Made by a program: the position numbers and the translations under genes
NCBI GenBank assembly: GCA_002432865.1
Contig: DJGX01000023.1
Location: 1-21,464, forward strand
DNA from: Cloacimonetes bacterium UBA5835
GTDB lineage: Bacteria; Cloacimonadota; Cloacimonadia; Cloacimonadales; Cloacimonadaceae
Length of the DNA stretch: 21,464 nt
Direction of reading: 5' to 3'
Notes under the pieces: model-generated
Seen by the model: the letters and a program-made list of their open reading frames with translations, nothing else
Told to the model about the DNA's origin: nothing
The model's database searches: none
Shown: one piece after another, positions 1-7,656 of the stretch
Numbering within the stretch: position 1 is the stretch's first letter
Layout of the letters: every line of letters begins with the position of its first letter

Positions 1-182
1 AATATAATCTTCTCAAATCCTAACATCCTTGTTTCTACAAATGAATCTGCGTGAGTTATTTTCGGTGATTTCGGTAGCTAAATACTCTTCTAACATCCTT
101 GTTTATAAAGCTATATCCTCTTAATCCTAAAATCCTTAAATCCTTGTTTCAGAAAATCTAATCCTTACATCCTTGTTTCGAA
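1..182 (-). repeat. Inverted copies of the AAACAAGGAT repeat family
   Basis: The string ATCCTTGTTT occurs at 25-34, 95-104, 140-149 and 169-178. It is the reverse complement of AAACAAGGAT, found on the plus strand at 9598-9607 and 20231-20240. The reverse complement of about 1-92 aligns with about 9541-9630, sharing CACCGAAAATAACTCACGCA, the AAACAAGGAT box and a GGATTTGAGAAGATTATAT tail. The alignment runs off the left edge, so this is probably the end of a longer inverted element. No gene is seen between 1 and 349; from 183 to 280 I see only AT-rich DNA. Confidence 0.75.
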
Positions 183-280
183 AATATCATCAGTGCATAA
201 GACCTTTTTCTTACATTATCAGTGTGAATCAGTTTAATACCATAAATATCTGTGCTATTCTATGCAAATCCAAAAACCAA

Positions 281-286
281 TTGACA
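281..286 (+). promoter_or_regulatory. Candidate -35 box upstream of gcvPA
   Basis: An exact TTGACA lies 64 bases before the gcvPA start. No good TATAAT follows at 16-18 bases; the nearest AT-rich hexamer is TATAAA at 311-316, which is too far for a standard sigma-70 promoter. The call rests on the -35 match and its position only. Confidence 0.35.
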
Positions 287-349
287 TAAACCATAACTTT
301 ATTTTTGAAGTATAAACTAAAGCAAATGTCTATAAAACAAGGAGCGAAA

Positions 350-1693
350 ATGCCCTATATCTCTAATACCGATAATGATAGGCGAAAAATTCTAAAGGTA
401 ATCGGCGCTAATGAGTTTGAGGATTTAATCTCTGCTATTCCTGCCAAACTGAGAATGTGTAACCCTCTTGCTATATCCGAACCCCTATCGGAACTGGAAA
501 TAAACCGTAATATCCAAACAAAGGCAGATAAAAATAAACCTTGTAGTAAAGTAAATTCCTTTTTGGGCGGGGGTGTTTACGATCATTTTATTCCTGCTGC
601 AGTGGATGCCATAGTTTCGCGTCCGGAATTTTTTACTGCCTACACTCCTTACCAGGCAGAAGTAAGTCAAGGTACACTTCAGTACATATTTGAATACCAA
701 ACAATGATATGTGAGCTTACTGGTATGGAGATTGCCAATGCTGGAATGTATGATGCAGCAAGTTCAATTGCGGAAGCTATTTTGATGGCTGTGCGTAAAA
801 ACCATTTAACTAAAGCAATTCTGCCAGCAACTTTACACCCGAATTATGTTAAAGTGATTAAAGCATATACTGAAGGTATCGGTATAGAGCTTTTAACTGT
901 GCCCGAAAAAGAGGGAGTGACAGATTTATCTGCCCTGGAAGCAATGATGGATGAAACAATTGGAAGTGTAGTTCTCCAGACTCCCAATTTTTATGGCAAC
1001 TTGGAAGATGCCAAAGCTATAGATACTATTGTTCATAAGAACTCCAAGTGCTTACTAATTGCCAGTGTTGATCCTGTTTCTTTAGCTGTTCTTATACCCC
1101 CTTCAGAATATAATGCTGATATAGCAGTTGGTGAAGGTCAGGCACTTGGTAATAATATGTATATGGGAGGTCCGCTTTTTGGATTCTTTGCTACCAAATT
1201 GGATATGGCGCGTTTGATGCCTGGTAGAATTGTAGGTGGAACAATAGACAAAGCAGGTGAAAAAGCTTATGTTTTAACTTTACAAGCCAGGGAACAACAT
1301 ATCAGACGAGCAAAAGCAACTTCCAATATATGTTCCAATGAATCACTTTGCACTTTGGCTGCCGTAGTATATTTGTGTTTATTGGGCAAAGAAGGGCTTA
1401 TTGAAGTAGCTACTCAATCTGTTCAAAAAGCACATTATGCGGCAAGCGAACTTTGTAAAATACCGAGTTTGGCTCTTGCTTATCCCAAAGCAACTTTCTT
1501 TAAAGAATTTGTAATCCGCACTCCGAAAAAAGCCGCAGATATTATAAACGCTTTACTACCTGAAAATATATATGCCGGAATTGATCTTGCTCCTTACGGA
1601 AAACCGAATGAGCTGATGATAGCGATAACCGAAAAGAAGAGCAAAACAGAAATTGACAGTTTTGTTCAGGCGATGAAGGAGGTAGTAAAATGA
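350..1693 (+). CDS. gcvPA: Glycine dehydrogenase (decarboxylating) subunit 1
   Basis: This is the N-terminal half of the split P-protein of the glycine cleavage system. With GcvPB it decarboxylates glycine and passes the aminomethyl group to lipoyl GcvH, in the cytoplasm. From ATG 350 the product is 447 residues, the usual GcvPA length. Its N-terminus (MPYISNTDNDRRKIL) fits the family pattern, and the conserved TPYQAEVSQGTLQ stretch and the QAREQHIRR region near the C-terminal third are typical. An AAGGAG site at 339-344 lies five bases before ATG 350. An in-frame TTG at 305 would add 15 residues but has no ribosome site, so I rejected it. The stop overlaps the gcvPB start by four bases. No gcvT or gcvH is present in the window. 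Confidence 0.95.
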   Translation: MPYISNTDNDRRKILKVIGANEFEDLISAIPAKLRMCNPLAISEPLSELEINRNIQTKADKNKPCSKVNSFLGGGVYDHFIPAAVDAIVSRPEFFTAYTPYQAEVSQGTLQYIFEYQTMICELTGMEIANAGMYDAASSIAEAILMAVRKNHLTKAILPATLHPNYVKVIKAYTEGIGIELLTVPEKEGVTDLSALEAMMDETIGSVVLQTPNFYGNLEDAKAIDTIVHKNSKCLLIASVDPVSLAVLIPPSEYNADIAVGEGQALGNNMYMGGPLFGFFATKLDMARLMPGRIVGGTIDKAGEKAYVLTLQAREQHIRRAKATSNICSNESLCTLAAVVYLCLLGKEGLIEVATQSVQKAHYAASELCKIPSLALAYPKATFFKEFVIRTPKKAADIINALLPENIYAGIDLAPYGKPNELMIAITEKKSKTEIDSFVQAMKEVVK

Positions 1694-3144
1694 GTAAAAC
1701 AATTTTTGAACATAGCTCTCCAAGTAGAAAAGGAGTAACTTTACCCAAAAGAGAAATAGATACACCTTTGCCAACATTGATTCCTGAAACAATGCTTAGA
1801 ACTAAGAAAGTGCGTCTTCCGGAAGTGAGTGAATTGGATGTTATGCGGCATTATATATCTCTTTCGCATAAAAACCACTTTATCGAAAAGGGATTATATC
1901 CATTAGGTAGCTGTACAATGAAATATAATCCCAAACTAAATGAAACCCTGGTAAGGCATTCATCTTTTACTACCTTGCATCCTTTTCAACCAGAAGAAAC
2001 AATGCAAGGTTCTTTGGAACTGATGTATGAATTGCAAAATGACTTAGCCGAAATATCTGGAATGAAAGGAGTTACACTTCAACCCTCAGCAGGTGCTCAA
2101 GGTGAATTTACTGGTATTAAAATTATTGCTGCTTATCATAAAGCAAAGGGTAATAATCATAAAGATACAATCATTATTCCCGATAGCGCACATGGAACTA
2201 ATCCCGCATCCTGTAGTTTGGTCGGTTATAAAACAGTGGAACTCGCTTCCAATAAAGAAGGACGCTGTGACATAGCTAAACTTCGCGAATTAGTAAATGA
2301 AAATACTGCAGGAATTATGATTACTAATCCCAGTACCTTAGGGCTTTTTGAAACGCAAATTGAAGAAATTGCTGAAATTATTCATAGCGTAGATGCCCTA
2401 ATGTATATGGATGGAGCCAATTTGAATGCTCTTTTGGGAATAGTACAACCTGGAAAAATCGGTTTTGACTTGATGCATTTTAACTTGCATAAAACCTTTG
2501 CTACTCCACATGGAGGAGGTGGCCCAGGTTCAGGTCCGGTAGCTGTAAACGAAAAATTGCTACCTTTTTTGCCGGTTCCTATAGTTACGAAAGACGAATG
2601 TGGCTATCATCTTTCTTATGAAAATGAAGCTACTTCCATAGGTAAAGTGCATAGTTTTTATGGTAACTTTGCTGTCCTAATCCGTGCCTATATCTATATT
2701 AAGATGTTAGGAGCGGAAGGATTGCGAAGAGTTTCTGAGAATGCAATTTTAAATGCTAATTACCTTATGAAAATTCTGGGAGATTATTATCACATCGAAC
2801 ATCAGGAAAACTGTATGCACGAATTTGTGATGGATGGTACCAGGCAAAAGAAGGAATATGGAATCACTACTTTAGATATTGCTAAACGGCTTTTAGATAA
2901 AGGATTCCATTCCCCCACTATCTATTTTCCACTTATTATTCCTGAAGCAATGATGGTGGAACCAACTGAAACGGAATGCTTGGAAAGTTTGGATGCCTTT
3001 GCCAAAGCGATGATCGAAATCGCTGAAGAATGTAAAGAGAATCCTGAACTTGTTAAAGAAGCACCATTAACTACGCCTGTTAAAAGAGTGGATGATGTGC
3101 GTGCTGTAAAAGTGCTGGAACCAATCTTTCCGCTTCCCAATTAA
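1690..3144 (+). CDS. gcvPB: Glycine dehydrogenase (decarboxylating) subunit 2
   Basis: This is the C-terminal, PLP-binding half of the split glycine decarboxylase and forms the active P-protein with GcvPA. The 484 residues match the family length. The conserved LYPLGSCTMKYNPK block lies near residues 68-81. The PLP lysine is Lys268 in the motif HFNLHKTF, followed by the glycine-rich loop PHGGGGPGSGP. An upstream SAHGTNPAS motif matches the cofactor-binding fold. The ATG overlaps the gcvPA stop (ATGA), which implies translational coupling. Only 30 bases separate its stop from ompH, with no terminator visible, so the lipid A genes downstream may share its transcript. That coupling is inferred. 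Confidence 0.96.
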   Translation: MSKTIFEHSSPSRKGVTLPKREIDTPLPTLIPETMLRTKKVRLPEVSELDVMRHYISLSHKNHFIEKGLYPLGSCTMKYNPKLNETLVRHSSFTTLHPFQPEETMQGSLELMYELQNDLAEISGMKGVTLQPSAGAQGEFTGIKIIAAYHKAKGNNHKDTIIIPDSAHGTNPASCSLVGYKTVELASNKEGRCDIAKLRELVNENTAGIMITNPSTLGLFETQIEEIAEIIHSVDALMYMDGANLNALLGIVQPGKIGFDLMHFNLHKTFATPHGGGGPGSGPVAVNEKLLPFLPVPIVTKDECGYHLSYENEATSIGKVHSFYGNFAVLIRAYIYIKMLGAEGLRRVSENAILNANYLMKILGDYYHIEHQENCMHEFVMDGTRQKKEYGITTLDIAKRLLDKGFHSPTIYFPLIIPEAMMVEPTETECLESLDAFAKAMIEIAEECKENPELVKEAPLTTPVKRVDDVRAVKVLEPIFPLPN

Positions 3145-3174
3145 TTAAAGTCCGTTTATCAATAAGGAGAAAAA

Positions 3175-3801
3175 ATGAAAAAACATATCCTAGTCCTAAT
3201 TGTTCTGGTGGCATCGTTTGCCTTGGCTTATGCACAACCTGTAAAACTTGGTTTTGTAAATACAGACCGTCTGCTCCTGGAAAGTAATGAAGCGGCAGAA
3301 GTAGCCAGGTTGTTTGCTTTGGATAAACAAAACTGGACAAATCAAATTCGTACTTTGGATGACGAAATTAAGCAAATGGAACGCGATTTTGAAATCCGTA
3401 AGCTAACTATGAACGATGCTGCTAAGAGAGAAACTCAAAGCAGAATCGATACTAAAAAAACAGAGGCAGGTCGCTTGCTGGAAGAATATTTTGGCGATGG
3501 AGGAAAAGCGGAACAGCGTTATCGTGAACTTATTGATCCCCTAACTCTGAAAATTCATAACCTGATCAAGAAAATTGCTGAAGACGAAAAATACACTATG
3601 ATCTTTGATGTTAGTATGGGTAGCTTACTTTATGCACTTCCCACTTTAGATTTAACCGAGCAAATATTGTTGGAACTGAATAAAGATACCGTAAAACCAA
3701 CAGATGTATCACCAACGGATATTAACCCTCCCAAAGATCAAACTCCTCCCGAAATTAAATCCCCTGAGGGTTATGAAGAATTTAAGCCAGATAAAAAATG
3801 A
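3175..3801 (+). CDS. ompH: OmpH/Skp-family periplasmic chaperone
   Basis: The protein is 208 residues. It has a Sec signal peptide (a KK start, a hydrophobic core, and a likely cut after AYA at residue 20). The mature start KLGFVNTDRLLLES is typical of OmpH/Skp, followed by a long charged helical region that would form the coiled-coil arms. The family binds unfolded outer-membrane proteins in the periplasm. The C-terminus (from about residue 175) is rich in proline, lysine and glutamate and looks disordered; this tail is longer than in E. coli Skp. An AAGGAG site sits five bases before the ATG. Position next to lpxD is the classic arrangement, although the usual upstream bamA is absent and gcvPB takes its place. 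The stop overlaps lpxD by four bases. Confidence 0.88.
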   Translation: MKKHILVLIVLVASFALAYAQPVKLGFVNTDRLLLESNEAAEVARLFALDKQNWTNQIRTLDDEIKQMERDFEIRKLTMNDAAKRETQSRIDTKKTEAGRLLEEYFGDGGKAEQRYRELIDPLTLKIHNLIKKIAEDEKYTMIFDVSMGSLLYALPTLDLTEQILLELNKDTVKPTDVSPTDINPPKDQTPPEIKSPEGYEEFKPDKK

Positions 3802-4847
3802 AACGCTTTAGCACAAATATCTCAGAGGAAATACTCCTTCATATCTGCCAAGGGGAACTTATAGGCAAAATACCTGAAAACCTTTGTAAAGTTAGTGAAC
3901 CACAAGAAGCAGATCAACAAACCATAATCTTTCTGGAACAGGAAAAGCTATTAGACATCGTTAAAGCCAGCTCTGCAGGCCTAATTATTACTACTAAAAG
4001 ATATGTACCTATGTTTCCAGATAGAGCTTTGCTGATTGTGGAAAAACCCTATTTTGCCTTAATGCTACTAATTACATATCTACTTAATCAAGAAAACAAG
4101 AATATCACCTATACTATTCATCCCTCTGCTGTTGTTGCTGAAGATGTTATTTTAGATAAAGAAGTGGCCATTGGAGCTAATGTTGTTATTGGTAGTGGTA
4201 GCAAATTAGGCAAAGGAGTTATTATTGGTGAGGGTTGCTCAATTGGCAAAAATGTGTACATAGGAGAAAGAACGAAACTTTATCCTAATGTTTGCCTTTA
4301 TGATGATTGCGTAATTGGTAATAACTGTATTTTACACAGTGGCGTAATTATTGGAGCTGATGGTTTTGGCTTTATGTTAATTGCTGGCGTTCAACAAAAA
4401 ATTCCCCAGGTGGGAAATGTTGTTATTGGCAACGATGTTGAAATCGGAGCCAATAGTTGCATAGATAGGGCTACTTTAGGTTCTACCATAATAGGAAATA
4501 ACACAAAAATAGATAATCTGGTTCAAATAGGCCATAATTGCGTTGTTGGTGAACATAGTGTTATTTGTTCCCAAGTTGGTTTAGCGGGAAGCACGATTGT
4601 AGGAGATTTTGTTTATCTGGCAGGTCAAGTTGGGGTGGCAGATCACCTTAAAATTGGCAATAGAGCAATGATTGGAGCTCAATCTGGAGTATCCAGCAAT
4701 ATTCCTGATGATGGGAAATATTTTGGCTATCCAGCTTTGGACGCGAATCTTACTAAACGCATTATGGCTGTTCAAAAAAATCTACCAGAAATGTATTTTG
4801 CCTACCTGAAAGCCAAGAAAAAAGAAACAAATAGCGGAGATAAATAA
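3798..4847 (+). CDS. lpxD: UDP-3-O-acylglucosamine N-acyltransferase
   Basis: LpxD adds the second hydroxyacyl chain, from acyl-ACP, to UDP-3-O-acylglucosamine in lipid A synthesis. Residues 1 to about 100 form the non-repeat uridine-binding domain. Residues 108 to about 315 are a left-handed beta helix of isoleucine- and valine-rich hexapeptide repeats. The catalytic His is His246 in QIGHNCVVGEH, followed by the family signature VICSQVGLAGS. The length of 349 residues is normal. The C-terminal helix has the family-like MAVQKNLPEMYFAYLKAKK stretch. The start overlaps the ompH stop (ATGA) and the stop overlaps the next ATG by one base (TAATG), as in a tightly coupled operon. Confidence 0.95.
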   Translation: MKRFSTNISEEILLHICQGELIGKIPENLCKVSEPQEADQQTIIFLEQEKLLDIVKASSAGLIITTKRYVPMFPDRALLIVEKPYFALMLLITYLLNQENKNITYTIHPSAVVAEDVILDKEVAIGANVVIGSGSKLGKGVIIGEGCSIGKNVYIGERTKLYPNVCLYDDCVIGNNCILHSGVIIGADGFGFMLIAGVQQKIPQVGNVVIGNDVEIGANSCIDRATLGSTIIGNNTKIDNLVQIGHNCVVGEHSVICSQVGLAGSTIVGDFVYLAGQVGVADHLKIGNRAMIGAQSGVSSNIPDDGKYFGYPALDANLTKRIMAVQKNLPEMYFAYLKAKKKETNSGDK

Positions 4848-6241
4848 TGGAATACAAACAAACAATAGGCGGCGAATCTTCTTATACTGGTATCGGACTT
4901 CATACTGGGGAAATTAGCACGATTAGATTTAAACCTGCAGGACCGGAAGAAGGGATTGTTTTTATCAGAACGGACTTACCAGGAAAACCTGAAATTCCTG
5001 CTGATATTGATCATGTAGTAGATATTTCCAGGGGGACAACTATTGGTATTAATGGAGCCACAGTTGCCACAATTGAACATGTTCTTTCAGCCGTTGTAGG
5101 TATGCGAATTGATAATATCCGCATTGAGATAAATGGACCAGAAGCTCCTGTAGCTGATGGTTCTGCTGTTGTTTTCTTAAATATATTAAGGCAATGTGGT
5201 ATTATGCAACAGGATAGTGAACGGGAATATTTTGAGCTGGAATCACCCATTAGTTTTTCTGCTCCGGAAGATAATGTAGATATTGTTATCGTTCCTTCCA
5301 ACGAACTGAAAATAACCTTTATGATTGATTATAAACATCCCTATCTGGGAACTCAATATACTTGGCTGCCTTCTTTGGATTATTATGAAAAGGATTTTGC
5401 CGGAGCTCGCACATTTTGCTTTATAAACGAGATTTTGGCATTAAAAAATATGGGACTGATCAAAGGTGGTTCTCTGGAAAATGCTTTAGTTATAGCAGAA
5501 CCAGATATCAGCGAAGAAGAATTGAAGCACTTGCAAGATGTTTTTGGTTATCATCAACCGATAACTGTTTCCTCTGAAGGCATTTTGAACAGTCATCCCT
5601 TACGTTATTACAATGAATTCGTTCGCCATAAAGTTGTCGATTTAATTGGAGATATAGCTCTTTTAGGTATTCCTATTAAAGGGCATATTTTGGCTGCACG
5701 GAGTGGACATAAAACCAATGTGGAGCTGGTTAAAAAGTTGCGTCAGATCCAGAAAAAACAGCAGCTGCAAAAGATATATCAGAAAGGTAAGGCAAAAGAT
5801 GTGATCTTCGATATTAATGCCATCTTGCGTATTTTACCTCATCGTTATCCTTTTTTACTTGTGGATAGAATTGTGGAATTTACCCCAGGTGAAACCTTGG
5901 TAGGCATTAAAAATGTAACTATCAACGAACCCTTCTTTCAAGGCCATTTTCCAGGGCATCCAATAATGCCAGGAGTACTCATTATTGAAGGTATGGCTCA
6001 AGCCGGGGGAATAATGTTACTTAATCAAATGGATAACCCTCAAGATTATGTTGCCTATTTTGCCAGTATCGATAATGTAAAATTCCGCAAACCAGTTTTG
6101 CCCGGTGATACACTTCGTTATGAACTGAAAGTGATTTCCCTCAAAAAATCTTTGGCAAAAATGCACGGAGAGACATTTGTAGATGGAGAAAAAGTAGCTG
6201 AAGGCGATTTTATGGCTATGATTATGGAGAGAGAAAAATGA
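4847..6241 (+). CDS. lpxC/fabZ: Bifunctional LpxC deacetylase / FabZ dehydratase
   Basis: This is a fusion of two enzymes in 464 residues. Residues 1 to about 300 are LpxC, the zinc deacetylase that commits UDP-acyl-GlcNAc to lipid A. Zinc ligands His78 (TIEHVLSA), His261 and Asp265 (RHKVVDLIGD) and the catalytic His288 (SGHKTN) are all present with E. coli-like spacing. A lysine-rich linker near residues 298-318 joins it to FabZ, the 3-hydroxyacyl-ACP dehydratase, whose catalytic His367 (GHFPGHPIMPG) and Glu381 (IIEGMAQ) are 14 apart as in E. coli FabZ. The fusion is known from FCB-group bacteria. It joins two enzymes that draw on the same hydroxyacyl-ACP branch point. A GGAG site lies seven bases before the ATG. 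It overlaps lpxA by four bases. Confidence 0.95.
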   Translation: MEYKQTIGGESSYTGIGLHTGEISTIRFKPAGPEEGIVFIRTDLPGKPEIPADIDHVVDISRGTTIGINGATVATIEHVLSAVVGMRIDNIRIEINGPEAPVADGSAVVFLNILRQCGIMQQDSEREYFELESPISFSAPEDNVDIVIVPSNELKITFMIDYKHPYLGTQYTWLPSLDYYEKDFAGARTFCFINEILALKNMGLIKGGSLENALVIAEPDISEEELKHLQDVFGYHQPITVSSEGILNSHPLRYYNEFVRHKVVDLIGDIALLGIPIKGHILAARSGHKTNVELVKKLRQIQKKQQLQKIYQKGKAKDVIFDINAILRILPHRYPFLLVDRIVEFTPGETLVGIKNVTINEPFFQGHFPGHPIMPGVLIIEGMAQAGGIMLLNQMDNPQDYVAYFASIDNVKFRKPVLPGDTLRYELKVISLKKSLAKMHGETFVDGEKVAEGDFMAMIMEREK

Positions 6242-7011
6242 CAACTATTCATCCTACTGCTATTATTGAAGAAGGAGCTGTTATAGGTGTAAATTGCAAT
6301 ATTGGACCATACTGTAATATTGGTAAATATGTTGTGCTTGGGGCTAATAATCATCTGATAGCCAATGTTACAATTTCCGGACATACAACTATTGGCGACG
6401 GCAATAAAATTTATCCCTTTGCTGTTTTGGGAACTGAACCTCAGGATTTAAAATATAAAGGTGAACAAACTCGCTTACAAATAGGCAGTAATAATACGAT
6501 TCGGGAATTTGTTACTATCAATTGTAGCAACCAGATAGACGAAGATACTGTTGTTGGAAATAATAACCTGATAATGGAATATGTGCATATAGCTCATAAT
6601 TGCCAAATAGGTTCCCATTGTGTAATTGCCAATGTAGTTCAATTTGGTGGCCATGTTCATATCAATGATTATGCCAGTGTTGGTGGCTTAACAGCAGTTC
6701 ATCAATTTGTTCATATTGGTTCTTATGCTTTTGTGGGCGGTGCCTCTGCCGTTAATAAAGATGTTGTTCCTTTTTCTCGAGGACAGGGTAATCTTTATAA
6801 ATCTGTTGGTTTAAATACTATTGGAATGATGCGGAAAGGTTTCAGCACCGAGACCATAGCTAAGATAAAGGAAATATACAATCTGTTCTATCGCAGTGGA
6901 TTAAATACTTCTCAGGCAATAGAAAAAGCTCTGCAAATTCCTAATCCTACTCCGGAACAACTGATCTTTATCGAGTTTGTGCAAAACGCCCAAAGAGGTA
7001 TATCTAAATAA
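6238..7011 (+). CDS. lpxA: UDP-N-acetylglucosamine acyltransferase
   Basis: LpxA catalyses the first step of lipid A synthesis, moving a hydroxyacyl chain from ACP to the 3-OH of UDP-GlcNAc. The 257 residues are close to the 262 of E. coli LpxA. Residues 1 to about 185 are hexapeptide repeats. The catalytic His is His120 in EYVHIAHNC, and the conserved GGLTAVHQF and SRGQGN segments follow. The C-terminal third is the helical domain of the family. Its start overlaps the lpxC/fabZ stop (ATGA). It is the last gene of the run. No lpxB follows; a hairpin at 7048-7075 and then tRNA genes do. Confidence 0.95.
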   Translation: MTTIHPTAIIEEGAVIGVNCNIGPYCNIGKYVVLGANNHLIANVTISGHTTIGDGNKIYPFAVLGTEPQDLKYKGEQTRLQIGSNNTIREFVTINCSNQIDEDTVVGNNNLIMEYVHIAHNCQIGSHCVIANVVQFGGHVHINDYASVGGLTAVHQFVHIGSYAFVGGASAVNKDVVPFSRGQGNLYKSVGLNTIGMMRKGFSTETIAKIKEIYNLFYRSGLNTSQAIEKALQIPNPTPEQLIFIEFVQNAQRGISK

Positions 7012-7047
7012 AATAAATAGCAATTATGTTTCCCTGTATAGGGTTAA

Positions 7048-7075
7048 GGGGTGACACAAATAAACTTGTCACCCC
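7048..7075 (+). terminator. Possible terminator after lpxA
   Basis: A nine-base perfect inverted repeat, GGGGTGACA and TGTCACCCC, is separated by a ten-base loop and lies 36 bases after lpxA. The sequence after it (ATATTATATAAAAG) is AT-rich but is not a clean T run, so termination may be weak or protein-assisted. Confidence 0.45.
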
Positions 7076-7238
7076 ATATTATATAAAAGCAATGGCAGAT
7101 TTTTTCTCTTATAAGATGAATGATAGACGAGGCTAAAATAATGAATGATGATAGAAAATGCGAAACGAATCCTTACTTCTTAGAATAACGATTCAGCCGT
7201 CTTTTTTCCTGTATTGTTATAATGTTTATGATTTTTTC

Positions 7239-7244
7239 TTGACA
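7239..7244 (+). promoter_or_regulatory. Candidate -35 box of the tRNA cluster
   Basis: An exact TTGACA lies 50 bases before tRNA-Lys(TTT). The hexamer 17 bases later (TTCTTA) is a poor -10 match. It is called from its position only. Confidence 0.35.
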
Positions 7245-7294
7245 CAAAACCCGCCTTCCAATTCTTAGCTTTATAAGTAAACGATAATATACAA

Positions 7295-7369
7295 GGTCCA
7301 GTAACTCAGCGGTAGAGTATCTGCCTTTTAAGCAGAGAGTCGTTGGTTCGAGTCCAACCTGGATCACCA
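7295..7369 (+). tRNA. tRNA-Lys (anticodon TTT)
   Basis: The acceptor arms GGTCCAG and CTGGATC pair with one G-T wobble. The anticodon stem TCTGC/GCAGA encloses the loop CTTTTAA, giving anticodon TTT, which reads AAA (and AAG by wobble). The T arm contains GGTTCGAGTCC. CCA is encoded at 7367-7369. It is the first of three tRNA genes in a row, each separated by a short spacer. Confidence 0.96.
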
Positions 7370-7375
7370 GTTTGC

Positions 7376-7450
7376 GACCCCTTCGTCTATTGGTTAGGAC
7401 TCAAGATTTTCATTCTTGCAAGAGGGGTTCAATTCCCCTAGGGGTCGCCA
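7376..7450 (+). tRNA. tRNA-Glu (anticodon TTC)
   Basis: The acceptor arms GACCCCT and AGGGGTC pair fully, followed by discriminator G and an encoded CCA. The anticodon stem CAAGA/TCTTG encloses TTTTCAT, giving anticodon TTC (GAA). The D arm GTCTATTGGTTAGGAC is typical of glutamate tRNA. It begins seven bases after the lysine tRNA. Confidence 0.96.
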
Positions 7451-7483
7451 TTTTTTTAGGGGTAGAATATTAATCCATTTTGT

Positions 7484-7559
7484 GTCCCGTTCGTCTAGTG
7501 GCCTAGGACTCGTGATTCTCAGTCACGCAACAGGGGTTCGATTCCCCTACGGGATGCCA
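7484..7559 (+). tRNA. tRNA-Glu (anticodon CTC)
   Basis: The acceptor arms GTCCCGT and ACGGGAT pair with one G-T wobble, then discriminator G and an encoded CCA. The stem CGTGA/TCACG encloses TTCTCAG, giving anticodon CTC (GAG). It shares D- and T-arm sequence with tRNA-Glu(TTC), suggesting an old duplication. Gln would need CTG in the loop, so Glu is firm. Confidence 0.95.
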
Positions 7560-7591
7560 GAAATCATGCATATTGGTTTATAAATTGCATA

Positions 7592-7597
7592 TATAAT
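7592..7597 (+). promoter_or_regulatory. Candidate -10 box upstream of the M23 gene
   Basis: An exact TATAAT lies between the last tRNA and the peptidase gene. The best upstream hexamer (TTGGTT, 7573-7578) is too close for a good -35, so the promoter call is weak. Readthrough from the tRNA cluster is an alternative. Confidence 0.25.
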
Positions 7598-7656
7598 TTA
7601 AGTAATAGAAAACAATCAGGTTTGAAGTGGAAAACGAATTTATTAGTAAAGGAAAA

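Noticed and set aside
305..349. A TTG start for gcvPA 45 bases upstream
   Set aside because: No ribosome site precedes it, while ATG 350 has AAGGAG at the right distance and gives the normal family N-terminus.
2093..2275. Short frames inside gcvPB, lpxC/fabZ, kdsA and others on either strand
   Set aside because: They lie wholly within strongly supported genes, have no ribosome sites and show no recognisable domain.
7021..7080. A riboswitch or ncRNA at the hairpin after lpxA
   Set aside because: It is a single hairpin downstream of the operon, best explained as a transcript end; there is no further conserved structure before the tRNAs.
7173..7367. A minus-strand reading frame of 64 residues across tRNA-Lys
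   Set aside because: It is the antisense of a tRNA; such frames with IQVGLEPTTL-like text are a common artefact.
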